A stretch of 64,000 nt of DNA. It comes from Streptomyces sp. DH-12. GTDB lineage: Bacteria; Actinomycetota; Actinomycetes; Streptomycetales; Streptomycetaceae. Location of the stretch: the NCBI RefSeq assembly GCF_002899455.1, contig NZ_PPFB01000001.1:1302001-1366000 (forward strand), written 5' to 3'. Under the pieces are notes generated by a model. The model was given only the letters and a program-made list of their open reading frames with translations. It was not told where the DNA came from and ran no database searches. Position numbers and translations under genes: made by a program. Within the stretch, counting starts at the first letter, position 1. Every line of letters begins with the position of its first letter. Of the stretch, positions 62,890 to 64,000 are shown piece by piece.

Positions 62890-63771
62890 GTGTACGAGCC
62901 GACCCACCTGCGGACCTTCCTGTCGGTGGCCCAGACGCTGAGCTTCACGCAGGCGGCCCGGCGGCTGGGGTTGCGCCAGTCGACGGTGAGCCAGCACGTG
63001 CGGCGGCTGGAGGAGGCCACCGGGCGGCAGCTGTTCTCGCGGGACACCCACTCCGTGGCGCTGACCGAGGACGGCGAGGCGATGCTCGGCTTCGCGCGCC
63101 GCATCCTGGACGCGCACGAGCAGGCGGCGCAGTTCTTCACCGGCACCCGGCTGCGCGGGCGGCTGCGCTTCGGGGCGTCCGAGGACTTCGTGCTGACCCG
63201 GCTGCCGGAGATCCTCGAACGGTTCCGGCACGAGCACCCGGAGGTCGATCTGGAGCTGACGGTCGAGCTGTCGGGCATCCTGCACGAGCAGCTCGCCGCG
63301 GGCCGGCTGGACCTGGTGCTGGCCAAGCGGCGGCCGGAGGACCCGCGCCCGGACCCGCACCGGCTGGTCTGGCAGGACGAGCTGGTGTGGATCGGCGCGC
63401 CGGGCCTGCGGCTCGACCCGTGCCGCCCGGTGCCGCTGATCGTCTACCCGCCGCCGGGCATCACCCGGGACCTGGCGCTGCGGGCGCTGGAGCGGGAGGG
63501 CCGCCAGTGGCGCATCGTGTGCAGCAGCGGGAGCCTCAACGGGCTGCTCGCGGCGGCCCGGGCGGGGCTCGGGGTGATGGTGCACGCGCGCGGGCTGGTC
63601 CCGCCGGGACTGGTGCGGATGCCGGAGCGGGCCGGGCTGCCGGAGCCGGGCCCGGTGGACTTCGTGGTGGTGCGCGGCCGGCGCCGGCCCTCGGCGCAGG
63701 GCGCGGCGGAGGCGCTGGCGGCGGCGATCCTGGCGGGCGGCGACCGGCTGCACCGCGGCGGGCGGGGGTGA
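62890..63771 (+). CDS. LysR-family transcriptional regulator
   Basis: 293 residues from GTG 62890. HTH at about 4-60 (THLRTFLSVAQTLSFTQAARRLGLRQSTVSQHVRRLEEATGRQLFSR) and a periplasmic-binding-like effector domain (LRGRLRFGASEDFVLTRLPEILERFRHEHPEVDLELTVELSG, about 85-290). No strong ribosome site precedes GTG; ATG 62860 is an alternative start. The divergent layout with the symporter gene suggests direct control of it. Confidence 0.92.
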   Translation: MYEPTHLRTFLSVAQTLSFTQAARRLGLRQSTVSQHVRRLEEATGRQLFSRDTHSVALTEDGEAMLGFARRILDAHEQAAQFFTGTRLRGRLRFGASEDFVLTRLPEILERFRHEHPEVDLELTVELSGILHEQLAAGRLDLVLAKRRPEDPRPDPHRLVWQDELVWIGAPGLRLDPCRPVPLIVYPPPGITRDLALRALEREGRQWRIVCSSGSLNGLLAAARAGLGVMVHARGLVPPGLVRMPERAGLPEPGPVDFVVVRGRRRPSAQGAAEALAAAILAGGDRLHRGGRG

Positions 63772-63835
63772 CGGTCCGGCCCGCCGGTGCGCCGGTCCGG
63801 GTGAGGGCCGTCGCGCCGCCCGCGGGCCGGTCAGG

Positions 63836-64000
63836 GGGTACGGCCTGACCGAGTCGACCGCGGCGGCGACGGCCGACCCGCCCGGGCGCACCCGCTACGG
63901 GACGGCCGGCCGGCCGGTCCCCGGGGTGAGCGTGCGCATCGCCGACGACGGCGAGATCCTGCTGCACGGCGAGAACCTCTTCCAGGGCTGTCCCAACGAC
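63836..64000 (+). pseudogene. 5'-truncated AMP-binding acyl-CoA synthetase, continues off the window
   Basis: The frame reads GYGLTESTAAATADPPGRTRYG, then TAGRPVPGVSVRIADDGEILLHGENLFQG, the central A5-A7 region of AMP-binding enzymes. The whole N-terminal half, including the P-loop-like TSGTTG motif, is missing; only 65 bp separate this frame from the LysR stop. The tail may continue beyond 64000. Confidence 0.75.

Overview
The window is very GC-rich, with almost every third codon position G or C, GTG/TTG starts and ATGA-type start/stop overlaps. Together with characteristic families (whiJ-like HTH/DUF397/anti-sigma set, ROK and FCD-GntR regulators, Tat-exported enzymes, SCO3242-type prenyltransferase) this points to a Streptomyces or close relative. 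The left edge cuts a helicase gene and the right edge cuts an acyl-CoA synthetase remnant.

Positions 1-21 kb look like a defence island. A leftward, translationally coupled operon of two unrecognised proteins and a giant DEAD/DEAH helicase with several Cys clusters comes first. After a large gap follow an RNase H-like protein, a membrane-anchored protein, a solitary DndB/DGQHR-family protein, an N6-adenine methylase with an HTH N-terminus and a specificity-like C-terminus, and a complete type I restriction-modification operon (hsdM-hsdS-hsdR) closed by a strong hairpin terminator.

Positions 21-36 kb are accessory and partly decayed. They hold a whiJ-like set (DUF397, HTH-DUF5753, anti-sigma-like ATPase), a soluble Ser/Thr kinase with a helical-repeat tail, a RelE/ParE-like domain fused to a UvrD-type helicase, an EcsC-like protein, a frameshifted pseudogene, two broken copies of the anti-sigma-like gene, a kinase scrap, a DUF1963 protein, and a vWA-domain gene followed by a SMI1/KNR4 gene. 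The stretch ends at a tRNA-Leu(GAG) whose 3' end faces the accessory DNA.

Positions 36.7-45.4 kb hold a Tat-exported TIM-barrel protein and, upstream of it, a compact seven-gene operon that I read as an ebo cluster: inositol-3-phosphate synthase homologue, UbiA-type prenyltransferase (EboC-like), TIM-barrel isomerase, EboA, TatD-like EboB, EboE and phosphodiesterase-like EboF. Nearly all junctions overlap. The usual EboD sugar-phosphate cyclase is absent and an inositol-phosphate synthase stands at the head instead.

Positions 46-58 kb are a leftward sugar-catabolism locus: ROK regulator, RbsA/RbsC/RbsB-type ABC importer, Gfo/Idh/MocA oxidoreductase, sugar isomerase, and a 1241-residue secreted protein combining a sugar-dehydrogenase propeller, PKD, CBM6, ThuA and DUF1080 domains. 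Two similar palindromes (CTTTT-N10-GGACAAAG) precede the ROK gene and the big secreted enzyme.

Positions 58-64 kb hold an FCD-GntR regulator interrupted by a 28-bp G/C homopolymer, a FabH-type ketosynthase, a formate dehydrogenase scrap directly in front of an intact fdhD, a bile acid:Na+ symporter family protein divergent from a LysR regulator, and a truncated acyl-CoA synthetase.
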